A stretch of DNA of 64,000 nucleotides from contig NC_081409.1 of assembly GCF_030272615.1 (NCBI RefSeq), forward strand, positions 245,504,502 to 245,568,501, written 5' to 3'. The position numbers and the translations under genes are program-made. The stretch is from Cryptomeria japonica. Lineage: Eukaryota > Streptophyta > Pinopsida > Cupressales > Cupressaceae. Positions 23,715-35,503 of this stretch are shown here, one piece after another. The notes below the pieces were generated by a model. It worked only from the letters and a program-made list of their open reading frames with translations. It made no database searches and had not been told where the DNA came from. The stretch's first letter is position 1. Every line of letters starts with the position of its first letter.

Positions 23715-25733
23715 TCAGATGCCACTCTGACTGGATGTTGCACCACCATCACCACCTCCTCCCCCACTAGCCCCTGCACCACCTGATCTATCTATCCGTG
23801 GAGGACCCATCACACCACCACTGCTCTACATCCTCTGAGACCGCTCTGATCTCGCCCGTCGCATCTGTGAATAGATAAGTACTCGTTGACTAGTTGGCAC
23901 CGCCTGCTCATATAACCCCCACCAATAATCTATCTCCTCCTGTGCTCATCGCATCTCCCTCATCGCATCCCTAGTAGGACCCTGTACTCCTAATCCTGCT
24001 CCCACTCGTACTCTCTCCTGCAACACCACAAATCTTTCCACAGCCTGATCTCTCTCCTGCAACACTATAGTCAACTCTGACTCTCATGCAAACAACTGCA
24101 CATATCTAGCTGCTACCTCTGCCTCCATATCCTTGACCTGAGTTTGCAAAAATAGTATCATATGGTCCCACAGATCTCCACCTGTAGCTCCCTCCCCCAT
24201 ATCCATAGGTGCCTCTCCATTGCCTCCCTCTCCTATCGCTCCCTTCCTTGTATCCATAGGTGCCTGTCCCTCACCTGCATCCCTACCACCTAATCTCATA
24301 CCTCCCTGCATCAAAGGTCCCTGAGATAGTTGCAAAGGCTACCCACCTCTCCCTCTCCTCTGTAATTGTCCACCACCCCCACCGCCACCTCCGAATCCAC
24401 CACCTCCTCCAAAACCTCCACCCCCTCCTCCTCCTCCTCCTCCTCCTCCTCCTCCATCACCACCTCCTCCATCCCCACCACCACCATCCCCTCTCCCTCA
24501 TCCACCTACTACTTTGCGACCTCCTCTCCTCCTCTGTCTCTATCCCCTATCCTCCTCAAAATTTGGAATCAACTCTATCAGATCTGATATCTGAGGAATT
24601 AGATGTGCCGCAATGTACTGCGTGTACTCCTCTGACACCCTAGCATCTACCATCCCCGACCTCATATGCCATGGTCTTGCCTGTAGTGTGCAAAACGCTA
24701 CCAATGTTTGATCATATGGTAACACTGGTCCCCATAAGTATCTCTCTCATACCACCCGTGCATACTCTCCAAAACCACTAGGCAATCCCTGTTGTCGCCC
24801 AAACTGTCTCAAAACTCTACCAGGAAGTTGTCTCTCCACATTGTAGGTTGTCCTACCAATGAGGTATCGTGTCATGAACACATACGACAATGCCTCTGCA
24901 TCATCCTCCCAGGGCTCACACTCAATATACGGCCTCCAGATCACTATATCCAGATCATCCAGTGTCCGCCGCCACCACTCTAACTTCCCCAGGTGGGGCT
25001 GATTCATCATACCTCCGTACATGTATACATACGGCTGGTCCACTACTCGGAATCTCAGACTAACTGTTCGGGTAACTGGTAAGTGCTCCCATGCCCAAAT
25101 ATGCAGCAACATGATGCCCACTCCCAATGAGCCCATCCCTCGGTATGGTACCTCATGTAACTCCCAATATAAGTGCGACAACATGCACAGTCCCCATGCA
25201 AACTAGGTCCCCTCTGTAATCATCTGCTCGATCACTTGACCCCAACCAATAGCAAGTCCATGCGATCATCGATCTGGACATAGAAGTCCCCCAACAATCC
25301 CTGATAGCACTATTGGTAATGGCTCATATAAGGCTGCTATATCCTTCCAGGCTATCGATCCGTCATCAATGAAGACATCCTCATCAAAAAATCTATACAC
25401 TGTTGTTGTCCCCCAAGTTCAGTCATAGCTCACCATCTCTCCTTGAGTAGGAATGTGCAAGATGCACCATACATCCTCCAGTGTCACTGTCATCTCCCCC
25501 TGAGCTAAGTGAAATGTGTATGTCTCACTATGCCATCACTCTGCCAATGTTGTGATCAACCCGTGATTCATCTGAATCACGGGCATATACATAGCATCCT
25601 ATAGGCTTGTCGTTGCAATGCAATCTACCTCGGCCTCTGTCAATCGATCACACAACACCTGTGTGGTGGGATGCATCTCGCGCATCTGTAAGATGTGAAG
25701 ATCCTCCTACACACGTGCATCAACCATCATCAT
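23715..25733 (-). pseudogene. Antisense additional ORF encoding a plant mobile domain (PMD) protein
   Basis: A single minus-strand frame of 672 codons runs from MMMVDARV (25733) to SSQSGI-stop (23715), with about ten in-frame stops and no frameshift that I can see. PMD-type features: LITTLAE-stop-WHSETYTFHLAQGEM, TLEDVWCILHIPTQGE, HLYWELHEV, MLLHIWAWEHLPV, WRPYIECEPW and RQLPGRVLRQFGRQQGLP. A polyglycine tract (about 24415-24490) and an acidic/methionine-rich C-terminus follow. PMD proteins include the cellular MAIN/MAIL family, and PMD antisense ORFs are known between pol and the 3' LTR of some Tat elements. Cellular PMDs act in gene and TE silencing; the role of the TE versions is not settled. 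Confidence 0.85.
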
Positions 25734-25979
25734 CAGTTGTTTTGTTTCAAACTTTCTTAAGTTTAAACCTAGACTATCAACAGATACTTTGATCAAGTAT
25801 CTTCAGGTCTCAACAAGTAAGCAATCATGGCACACCTAGACTACAACAGGCATTTATCCTAATGACCTAAGTCTCATCAGGGCTGCTATGGTTCAAAACA
25901 ACTATCACCTCACATCTCCATCCATCCATCATTGGCATCAGGAGATTCTTTTTCAAACACACCGAGGCATCTATTTTCC

Positions 25980-26240
25980 TACACAATAGCGCTATTTTGA
26001 ACACAATAGCGCTAAACCAACAATAGCGCTACATTGACTATGCAATGGCGCCACCCCACAACAACAATGCTCAATCAACTACTCAATGGCGCTAAACAAA
26101 CAAAAGCGCTAAACCAGCTATACAATAGCACTAGACTTGACACAAGCACTAAAACTACTATGCAAAAGAGCTATAGTGGCACAATAGCGCTAATTTAGTT
26201 GACAACAGTGCCAAAACACTGTTTTAGTGCTATTGTGTTG
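25980..26240 (+). repeat. Cluster of CAATAGCGCTA-like motifs near the 3' end of element B
   Basis: About eleven degenerate copies of CAA(T/A)(A/G)GCGCTA lie in 260 bp, in inverse orientation to most copies in the 5' leader, plus one TAGTGCTATTG at the right end. It lies upstream of the antisense ORF start and within the 3' UTR of the sense transcript. Confidence 0.75.
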
Positions 26241-26479
26241 ACTCAACTTGGACCAAGCAAAAAACATACCAAAAATGCATGAAATCCAAAAATTCAAATT
26301 CACATACCATTGGTTCGTAGTCGTCTAGCCGTTGGAATCAATGGACTCGCTCTAAACGATGCTCTTTTATGGCAACCGACATCCTGACTGCTCCTTGCTC
26401 TTCCAAAAGGTCACTCCCAGAGTTCAATTTTCACTATGGATGTGAATGCAAATGAACCTATTTTCATCCCTTCCTCCCC

Positions 26480-26487
26480 ATATATAC
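26480..26487 (-). promoter_or_regulatory. TATA-like box that could serve the antisense PMD ORF
   Basis: The minus strand reads GGGTATATATGGGG, a TATA-type box about 750 bp upstream of the PMD start codon and inside the element. No initiator or transcript evidence is available. Confidence 0.3.
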
Positions 26488-26781
26488 CCTTCATCGTAAC
26501 CCTAATTTTCCCCTGCTCACTGTCGTTGTCCCCGTGAACTTCCCGAGCCTCCCATTTCTCCATTTTATCTCCGATTTCTTCTATTTTTCAGCAGTATTGC
26601 TAAAATCTTCTCTTCTACCACCCCGCCAATTTTCATTCTTTTTCGAGAGATCGCCCGATTTTTCAAAATTTTCGGCCCATCTCTTGAGGGGGCATACCAT
26701 CCATTAAATTAACATTTTATGGGGCATATCTCTTCGCACCTATTTTTCTTTCTTTGAAATGACGTGATAAACTGCACCGTC

Positions 26782-26796
26782 TCAAAGAGGGGCAAA
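26782..26796 (+). other. Polypurine tract of element B
   Basis: TCAAAGAGGGGCAAA immediately precedes the TGTAG start of the 3' LTR, the position and composition expected for the plus-strand primer. Confidence 0.8.
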
Positions 26797-28227
26797 TGTA
26801 GTCACATAAATCTATCCATTTTAATTAAATGAATATTTGCTATTTATTTGATTAAAAATCCACTAGCCATTAGTTAATTAAATTAATATTTAATTAATTC
26901 ATCTTCAAAACATTCTTCTATTAATTAAATAAATTATTCAATTTATTTTATTTAATTCATTATACCAAATTCATAATCAATTAAATGAATAAATCTTGTT
27001 TATTTAATTTAATCCCCTTTCTTTTCTTTTAAATAAATAATTAAAAACATTTATTTAAAATCATTTATTGCCCCCCACTTGCATTTTCCTACAAATGCAA
27101 GTTGTAACCACAAGTTGAAATAAATTAATTTTATTTTAATTAAAATCATATTTTCCCTCACCCACCAAACCCACTTGCAATCCTAACCCCCTTCTAGATT
27201 CTTCTAAACCCTTCCTAATTAACCTAATCCATCCCCTAATTATTGTCACATTCCTAAGCAACTTGGAGTCACTTCTCAAAGACTTCAAAGTCTTTGAAAA
27301 ATATTAAATGCTTTGTGTGTACAACAAATTAACCTCTAAAGTCTTCCAAACCACTTATGGCTCTTACATGACCATTTATGGTTAACCCCTAACTCAACCC
27401 TCATGTGACTCATGTGTCTCCTTAAGCATTTATTGCTTTGACCATGGTTATCCCTTTAACCTTTTCACAACAGTTTATCCATTGGATAAAAGCTTTATTT
27501 TTTGAATAAAGAATTTATTCACTCAACCCAACCTTGACCTTAACTCCCAAGTTAACTCTCAGGTCATGTCAAGCATTTAATGCTTATTCCCTCTCCTCTC
27601 AACCCCTCTCATGTTGACACTTGTCATCCTAAGATTGGTTTGAAAGCCCTCACATGGATTGAATATCATTCAATCTTGACCCTTGTTGAGATTACTCAAT
27701 CTCAACCATCCATTGCTCCATTTTTCCTATAAATAGAGCTCATTTCTTCATAATCTAGATCCTGAAAACTTGTATGCATCTAAGTTATAGAGAATTTTAG
27801 AGAGCATTTAGCATATTTTAGTCATATTCACTCTTTTGGTTAAAATTAACAAATAGCATTTAGATAACTCATCTTTCTTTGGTTATTAAGCTTGCATTTG
27901 CATACTTTTCATAATCATCTACAATCTTGAACCTCCATAAGGCATCCATAGTGCAAAAAGTTGCTGAGAGCTACACTAATTTAGAACTTGGAGAGGAGAG
28001 GAACAAGGGAGAAGGAGCTAAGAGCATGGTAGAAGGCATTTGGAGATGCCTTGTTGTATTTGCTTCCATAGTTAAATATTTCATCATGTTTTTAGTGTCT
28101 CTTTTGGTATGCCTACTTAGACTTGTTTTTGGTTGATTAACACTAACGTTTGTCTTTGTTTCTTGTGTTTTTGTGTGTTATACGACCACAGGCTTTTGTC
28201 TAACATTGTCCATTTTGCAGAGCATCA
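26797..28227 (+). repeat. 3' LTR of element B (1431 bp)
   Basis: It starts TGTAGTCACA after the PPT and ends GAGCATCA. The end is fixed by the matching 5' LTR remnant at 6637 followed by the PBS. A TATA box (TATAAATA) lies at 27728-27735. The related solo LTR at 49113-50527 aligns across its whole length. The flanking GTTGG (28228-28232) should be the target duplication; its partner is lost with the 5' LTR. The 69-codon ORF at 27927 lies in the R/U5 part and is not a supported gene. Confidence 0.9.
27728..27735 (+). promoter_or_regulatory. TATA box in the element B LTR
   Basis: CCTATAAATAGAGC is a consensus-like plant TATA box about 930 bp into the LTR. The equivalent TATAAAAG stands at 50096-50103 in the solo LTR of the same family. 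Confidence 0.7.
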
Positions 28228-28232
28228 GTTGG

Positions 28233-28979
28233 TATAGGTGTAACTGATTTTGGCACCTCCTTTGGATTTTGAGGAATCACCCTGCTCATAAGAAGGTAAG
28301 GGATCTTTGAAAGATTTGTTATCAACATTGGTTGCATGATTTCCAACAATAATTTTTCGAGCATCGATAAGGTCTTGAATCTCGTGTTTGAGTTTTGTGA
28401 AGTTATTTGTTGTATGACCCTTGTTTCGAACATATTCACAGTACTCGTTTTCTCTCCACCATTTGGGTTTGACTTCAGGATCATATGGTTTGGAGTTGTC
28501 AGGGAATGTGATCACTTTGTTTTCCAATAGAATCTTAAGAGCTAACTCATAGGATTCTCCAAGAGGATTAAAATCATGTTTAGGCTTTGAAAGCCAAGGC
28601 TTCTCTTTAAACCACTCTTTTGATTTCTTAGGAGGGTTTTCTGCAGTGCTTTCAACTACTTTGAGGGCTTGTGTGTCACTAGTCAGATTGAATACTATTG
28701 GTTTTGATTTTGGTTTAACAGTATCAACCACTCCATCATTAACAACATTTCTGTTATTATCTTTGTTGTATTTCCAGTATTTTTTTTTCTCTTTTGAACT
28801 AGGGCCTTGTGTTTCTTTATAAAGTGATATATCTTCTTTCCTTACAAGCACATCTTCCATTTTCAGAGCATTGTCTACCATCTTGTTGAATGAAGGGTAT
28901 ACTTGCATTTGGATATTATATTTCAACTCAGGAATCAAATTATTAACAAAGATGTCCATCTTCTCAGAATCAGGAATGG
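28233..28979 (-). pseudogene. gag: Element C gag, C-terminal part
   Basis: The open frame at 28959-28225 starts inside the protein. It reads from PIPDSEKMDIFVNNLIPELKY, through FNPLGESYELALKILLENKV and KPKWWRENEYCEYVRNKGHT, to FKDPLPSYEQ. The blocks parallel YTPLGEP, SWWRDTEHCDFHQRKGHKT and KNPLPSQDQ in element B. The zinc box has lost its first two Cys-pair residues except CEYV. The frame stops against the 3' LTR of element B. Confidence 0.82.
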
Positions 28980-30311
28980 GTCGTTGTCATAACCCTCCCT
29001 TATCACTTTTAATTTGATGCAATTTCTATTATATCTTCTTTTGGTTGAACTATTGAATATGGTTGAATAAATATTGAATATGGTTGAATAATGGACCCAC
29101 ATACACACTTGGAGAATATAATTTAAATAGGCATTATTTATTTTTCCCATTCCCAATTATGGCACATGTTGTGGGAGGAATTAGAAGCTTCTAGAGGAAT
29201 CTCCATTCTTTAATTCCCTTGCATGTAACTCCCCCACTAGGATATTAATCAAATTTGCATGGATCCAATATTGGAAAAAGAATCTCATTCTCAATTAATT
29301 CCTCTAGATAGTGGAGTTAAGGGGTTTTTCCTATATATTGTATGCAATTTTCAAAAGAAGGGGGTTGATTATTTTTTTGAAGAAAAGTTTTCTCAAGTAG
29401 TAGTTTTTTTTTTGGTAGTCATATTTTTCATTTGTAGAATTGTTTATATTTGTTTTGAAGAAATTTCACCAAGCTTGCAAGGAAGGATCAATAAAGGCTA
29501 GCTTGAAGATTTGGAGAGGATTCAACATCAAAAGGCTTCTCCAGGTTCCCCCTTTTCCATTTGCTAATTGCTTATGTAAATTTTATATTTTCGAAAAGAA
29601 AAATCTCCTCTTAGATTCTTTTATTTGAATATAATTTTTGGAAGGAAATTATTACTCAATTGTTAGATAGATGTATTAGAAAGGAAAATCTATTTTTCAT
29701 TAAAGAAATGCATTGATAAAAGTACTTTTCAAACATGCAACTGCAGATTTCTTTTTATTTGTTAATCTGTTTAGAGAAAAGAAAGAAATCAAACTTCTAC
29801 TTTTTTCTGCTTTTTGAAATCTAGAGAAAATCTTGAATCTGGAAAAATCGTGCTTTTCAACATCTCTACTTTTTTTTTGAAAACTCAAAATTCTTGTTTC
29901 TTTCTCTATGCATATAATCATTTGTATTGAGAAATCTCGCTATGTGAAATAGTATTTCAAATATGGATTCTTCTCAATATTGTTGTATAAACTCCCTATG
30001 AAAAACATTATCTTGTTATTTATTTCTTTTCAGAAATCTCTCTCCCTCGGTGAATGTTAATTTCCTGACAAACTCATCATAAAAATTTATGTTTATCTCA
30101 ACGTAAGGCAAATTTGTTGAATATGATCACTGTGAAATCTTAATTTATACATCTATCTATCTCTAAGGTAATTTAGTTCTTTGTTGTATTGCTGCCTCAA
30201 ATTCAAGCACAGTGTATCTTTTTTATCTTTCATGCCTGTGAGTAGATTCTTATTTTTATTTTTATAATAGCATTTCATTTTTAAATTGTTGATAGAACTA
30301 GAATAAAACCG

Positions 30312-30313
<2 letters not shown>

Positions 30314-30392
<79 letters not shown>
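30314..30392. repeat. (AT)n microsatellite
   Basis: About 39 uninterrupted TA dinucleotides inside the 3.5 kb solo LTR, bounded by GTATG and GTAAT. Its length makes it a likely assembly or polymorphism hot spot. Confidence 0.97.
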
Positions 30393-30395
<3 letters not shown>

Positions 30396-30485
30396 ATATT
30401 TAATTTGTACGATAAAAAAAAAGAGAGTAAAATAAAATAAAGTAGGTTACAAAAAATTTGTTTACATAAAATAAATTTAATCGGT

Positions 30486-30680
30486 CAATACAGGAGGGGC
30501 GGAGTTATTAAACCCATCGGGGAGTGGTACTCTCCACTACCCCTACGATCACTGTTATGACAATGGCTGCAGAGGGAGTGGAGGGGCCCATGGCCGTCCC
30601 CTCATCACTGCGGGCCTGCACCTGCATGTCCACAGTGGTGACGGGGCCCGTGGCCCCCACTCCCACTTGGCAATAAAAAC
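30486..30680. repeat. GC-rich inverted-repeat block in the solo LTR
   Basis: A roughly 195 bp island of high GC in very AT-rich surroundings. It contains paired words: GGGGAGTGG facing CCACTACCCC around 30519-30545, and GAGTGGAGGGGCCC facing GGGGCCCGTGGCCCCCACTC around 30575-30665. Hairpins are likely in single-stranded form. Confidence 0.75.
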
Positions 30681-32261
30681 CACTACCAAAAATTATTTTT
30701 GCAATTGGATTTTGTTAATAATTTCTTTAATTTAAATTTTAGTTTAGTAAAGTTAAACTTAGATAAATTTATAAATTATTTATCTTTAGTAAATTTATAA
30801 TTGTAAATTAAAAATATATCAAATTTTATAATTGGAATCCTTCAATTTAATTGAGAATTATTGGATTACTTAGTTGGTATTTTAGATTCATTAGAAACAA
30901 TTAATTCATAATATTATGATTTGACCCAAATTTGTCTAATGTCTAAACTAATTGCTTATTTTGAACTAATGACTCTATAATTAATTATTCTCGTGATAGA
31001 AATAACATTTGCTTAATCTTGCATGTAAATGACACTATCCTTGCATCATGTGAATTATTTATACATTATTTGCATTTATTGATGAGTAAGTTACATTTTC
31101 ATCATCTTCATGCATGTTACATGTTTAATTATCAATATGCGAGTTTCATAATTGCCATTATTGTGCAAGTTATATTTCAAGTTTTGAATATTAAATAATT
31201 TGGTTTTCAAGTGGTTCATGAATCCCATAGAAGTAGTTTTTTCAATTATTTAAGCTTTGCAATATCTAATTATGCACGTTCATTTCATAATTGTTTCAAG
31301 CATGATGCTAATTAAAAGTTTTCATAGCCTCTTAGTTAGAAAACTAAACAAAGGGAGTTGGAAAACAAAAACCTAGCAGCGTTCCGTATTTACGGTGCCT
31401 CTATGTCACGCTTACGGGTAATGTCGTCATGTTGAACTACTGCACTTAACCCTAATAAAGTTGCATCAACGATGTCTATGGCATCGTCCCTATAAATTGT
31501 CAGGGAGTAATAAGGGACACTTGGAAGTTAAAATCCAAGGGGAGGGTAATCCCCCTTGGATCGATAATCTAATAAGACAATCCTTAAATGATTTTACATC
31601 CACTGAGTTAAACCATAGTAAACCCCTTTAGGGTTGATTGAGTGAAATGCTTTTATAAATTTGATTTAATCTTGAAGAGTTGTTGACGATTGACAATTGG
31701 GTCAAGGGTGATGCTTATGATAGGTATTAGGATCTAGTAGTTTTAGGCCACAAGCAATAGGCCATCTTGAGTCTTTGCTTAAGTGCTACCATCATGGGTA
31801 GCAACCGCAAAGAAACTGTCTCGTACATTGACCCTAGAAAGGGTTGCATACCCACCAAATGATTTACATTAAACCATAGATTAGAAAATAGAACTACATA
31901 CTTTACGCCTTGATCTCGTGCCAAAACGGGTATGTAGGTAGTCTAGGGACAAAGTTGTCCCTAGTACTCAGGTATTCGTGGATGGGGTCTAGGGTTGGTA
32001 AGAAGAAGGATTGCAAAGAATCCTAATTTGAAATATAACTCAATGCACACTCAGAAGGAATCCCGTATGGATTCGCTTGACTTCCCGAGGCTTTAAGCCA
32101 AATTCCGAGGCAGAATTCAAGCTTGCATTATGTTATTTTGATTTCTCCTAAGGATAGCAACCTCGGTGCACTCCTATTAGAGGAGTGTAGTGCTTAGTGA
32201 GTGACTCAGGACTCGAATGGTCCCAATGAGTCTAAGTCTCTGGCCAGAGCACCTCCTATCC

Positions 32262-32410
32262 CAAGTTGGATAGATGCCTACCCTGTATGGGTAGAAGCCT
32301 ATCTCGTATTGGATAGATGAAACCTTTTGTCCCATATGGACAAATGCCTAACCTGTATGGTTAGATGCTCATCCCAGATGGATGAATGCCTAACCCAAAT
32401 GGATAGATGC
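32262..32410. repeat. Degenerate tandem array with a 23-24 bp unit
   Basis: About six units of the form GGATAGATGCCTACCCTGTAT with substitutions (GGTAGAAGCC, GGACAAATGCC, GGTTAGATGC, GGATGAATGCC) near the right end of the 3.5 kb solo LTR. The unit is close to self-complementary at ATGG/CCAT words. Confidence 0.75.
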
Positions 32411-32505
32411 CCAGAGTATGCGATTGAATCAAACACAAATGATTAAATATAAAAAAAGGGGGTCAAAATTTTGTTGGGTTAAGTAAAGTGGGTTATTATA
32501 GTCGT

Positions 32506-33434
32506 GAATATCTAGAGAACATCTTTCTCCAACATTGTAGGAAAGTGAGAAAAGGTTCTCCTGTCTTCTATTTGGTATTATAGAGCTCGATCATGGTGAC
32601 TGGATGATGATGAATGTTATAAGTATTGTTGGAGAAACAATTCAACCAGCTCCTCAAAATATTTAATTCCCACAGGCAGGCTTGAAAACCCCTCCATAAC
32701 TTGTCCTCCTACACTTCTTGGAAAGAGATGCATGAGATATGTCTGTTCATGCATGAACTCTATACATAAAGAATATAATTATCAGACATGGTCTTGAATA
32801 TCCAAGTTACCGTTATATTTGTCAAACTTAGGAATTTCCACTCTTGAAGGAAATGGAGGCATGTAAAGGTTCTTGTCAAACGGGAACGAGCAGATCGTGT
32901 CCAAAGAATACTGTGTAGATGATTTATCCTTGTTTTTTAGTTCCTTAATTTCAATTTGCAATGCTTGCAATTGTTTGTTTACCAACATTAATGGATTTTT
33001 ATCTTCTTTAGTGATAAGGCTTTCAATGTTATAATCAATGGAAAGTTTAGCGCCTTGTTTTGCCAACTCTAGAAAATGCTCTTCTTTTTCTTTGGTCATG
33101 ATAATTTTCATCATTTTTCAGAAATCCTTATCCTTTTGACAGTTATTTATAACAACTTTTGTAGGTTCAGAAGCTTTAGACTCGCTAGATGAGGAGTCAC
33201 TGTCAATATCATGGGTGCTAGCATTATCATGAGTATTGTGTTTAGCAGCTTCTCTAAGTTCTTGCCTTTCTCCAGACATGGTAGGAGATAAGGGTTGGTA
33301 AAAAATTGGTATCTTGATGATGAAGGTTTGTCAGAGACGGGATCTTCTATAAAGAATGGATTAGCCTGCAATGGAAAGGATTGTCCCTTACCTTTGGCAT
33401 CTTTCTTACGAGAAATTTTGGTTTGAATAGGCAT
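32506..33434 (-). pseudogene. gag: Element C gag, N-terminal part
   Basis: It begins MPIQTKISRKKDAKGKGQSF (33434) and shifts frame near 33150. It continues as HFLELAKQGAKLSIDYN...FPFDKNLYMPPFPSRVEIPKFDKYNG (33090-32800), the counterpart of FLRLAQEGAKLPSDFD and HMPHFPRGFETPKFEKYRG in element B. After stops near 32780 it goes on as THEQ-type gag core (YLMHLFPRS, FEELVELFLQQY) to 32506, where the solo LTR interrupts it. Confidence 0.8.
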
Positions 33435-35503
33435 TTACAATTGACGTGACCAAGAGCTAGAAGTGATATAGATGTAAAGATAAAATTGGAGCTAGTTGTT
33501 CGATTGAAGTAATGATTGAGTAAAGTGATTGAGACCAAGTATGGTTTCAAGAATGATCTATCCTGTATAAGACATGATCTAAGAAGATTATGTTGATCAA
33601 ATTGATGTATAATTGATTGAACTAGCTGAGATTTAATTGACAAAATTGTGTAACACAATGGTAGGGGTACACTATCAAGATTATTTATGCTCAGGATGAA
33701 AAAGACCAGATATACGCTCACCATAGACTGATTAGGCAAATATGATAGATTTGAAAAAGCATGCAAAAAGATAGGCTTCTGGACTGACAGAATCAGAGGC
33801 TCGTACGATGGAATATGATAACACAGATGACAATTTAAGGACTTCTAGACGACACACCGGGATCCTCATACGAGTTGCTACTTATACTCGCACGACAATT
33901 TAAAGCTAGTTAGACGACAATTCCTACTTGGTAGTATGACAAACTGGCAATGATAAATCTCTACAATGATGACTCATACGACAGTTTACCAGTTATCAAA
34001 TGACAATTCTCAGAGGGTAGTATAAAAAAACAAAAGACTCGTATGAAACATGACCGAACATGGATGAGTTTCTGACAAGGATAAAGTTTTGACCACTGAG
34101 TTTTTGATGTTTTGATTGTTTTCCAGTTTCAGGGTTTCAGTTTTTGTTTCTAGGACAAAGACACAACAAACACACAAGATGTAAAGTGACTTCAAGAAAA
34201 ACATGCTAATTCTAAGGAAGTTGGCTGAGAGAGAAAACCTTTGCTTGCAGACTCTGGTACACACCCAATAGCTAATCGAAATATGGCCACTAAGTTTCAC
34301 GCAATGGATTCTCAATGCCATATTAGTCAACTCCAAACACTAATGGGGGCACGATATGGCAAGTATCTTGGGAGAGTTCCTATCTCTCTTGCACAAATAT
34401 TATCCCCCTTTCGGAGGTGAACCAGGTAGCTGCTATTTTAAAGTTCTTAGTAAGGATTTTCATTCAAAATTACCCCTCGAAGCCGCGCAAGCGTGATTGA
34501 GACCTATAGCCCGGTAAGGTACCAAAATAAGATGTAGTCACACAAGTGTAATTGAAACCATGAGGCCCTACAAAATTCCCGATATGAGAGATCTCAAAGA
34601 GAAAACTCAAATAATCCTGTCCTCTGAGACTTTGATCCCGAAAGGCCTATTTATTATAGTGATTTGGAATGCTTGAGTCTAGCTGTACTCACTTGGGTCG
34701 TTCTCACAGGGTGATTACTTTTTCCCACTATGACAGTCCCGCTAAAGGAACACAAATGTCAAAACTAAAAAAGCTTCAAGGGTCTAGATTTTTTATTATT
34801 TGTACAGACAAGAGCATACACTCTTACCTTTTAGACTTTTCTCAAACATGAAAAAAAAACTTGTTCATTAACCATATTGCAATTTAATTGCCTAGAAATG
34901 AATTAAAGAATGCACAATGTTTAGTTGATTCTCCTTAGGCAACTTGCAAAAATAACAAACCAGTAGTCATATTGTTTTTGAGCAATGAATTCTTTGACAG
35001 GCGTAAGTTTCATTGATAGATTCTTTGACAAGCGTTCTGCAAAAAACTAGTTAGGCTATGAAATATCTCTTTGGTAGAAAGAAAATAAACCAGGGTTAGC
35101 ATTTTATCATCAAAATCCAATCAGAAAACCCTAAAATAAACCTCTTTCTTTTTAATACGACAGAACAGTAACTCATACGAGTAACTTTACAGAGTTATAT
35201 GACAATTCTCAGCAGACAATACGATAAAATATGGCAGCTTACATAAATTTATACGAGTTTTCTCGCTTGGCCATACGATAAAACAGTGATTCGCACGAGT
35301 TTGCTCACATAGTCGTACGCGTATTCCCAGCGAATTAGACGAGTAAACACAGAATGAAATGATAGAATCAGAATATCGTACGAGGATTCCCAACGAACTA
35401 GATGACAAAACTCAGAACTCGTATGACAATTTGCAGAGACTGTACAGACAAAATCTAGAAAATAAAAAGAAATGATTGCAAGGCCGAAAAATTAAATTCT
35501 TAT
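33435..35503 (-). other. 5' leader of element C with CATACGA motif clusters
   Basis: About 2 kb without a supported gene. Two clusters (33790-34020 and 35150-35440) are built from words such as TCATACGAG, ATACGACAATT, TCGTACGAGG and TAGACGA, at least fifteen in all. Between them lies a stretch (34340-34660) with tRNA-arm-like words but no tRNA that I can fold. The 108-codon minus ORF at 34010 has no coding character. Confidence 0.6.

Larger units (their letters stand above)
6527..28227 (+). mobile_element. Element B: Tat-lineage Ty3/gypsy retrotransposon with duplicated pol and antisense PMD ORF
   Basis: Order: truncated 5' LTR, PBS, long leader, gag-PR, G-patch/linker, RT, RNase H, second (archaeal-type) RNase H, integrase. 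The pol block is then repeated, followed by a 3' non-coding region, an antisense PMD ORF, PPT and 3' LTR. Dual RNase H and an antisense additional ORF near the 3' LTR are known features of the Tat lineage. The span is 21.7 kb, about 5.3 kb of it from the internal duplication. All ORFs are broken. The base after the 3' LTR (28228) continues into the gag of element C, so B inserted there. Confidence 0.88.
28985..32500 (+). mobile_element. 3.5 kb solo LTR inserted in the gag of element C
   Basis: The insertion starts TGTCATAACCC and ends GGGTTATTATA (terminal inverted repeat, the final CA mutated to TA). It is flanked by a perfect 5 bp duplication GTCGT at 28980-28984 and 32501-32505, which resolves the gag frame across it. 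It contains no coding region, PBS, PPT or internal direct repeat, so a single very long LTR is the best reading. A TATA-like TATATAT at 29332-29338 suggests plus orientation. Contents include an (AT)n run, a GC-rich block and a 23-24 bp tandem array. Confidence 0.75.

Noticed and set aside
24260-24643. Plus-strand histidine/leucine/proline-rich ORFs
   Set aside because: Antisense shadow of the polyglycine tract of the PMD ORF, which has coherent domain blocks on the minus strand.
27927-28136. Short plus-strand ORF with a hydrophobic C-terminus in the element B LTR
   Set aside because: It lies in the transcribed end of the LTR, is not kept open in the solo LTR at 49113-50527, and has no domain.
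34340-34660. Possible tRNA-like segment (words resembling tRNA arms and a GGTTCGA-like piece)
   Set aside because: I could not fold a complete cloverleaf with acceptor, D, anticodon and T arms; it is probably leader sequence of element C.
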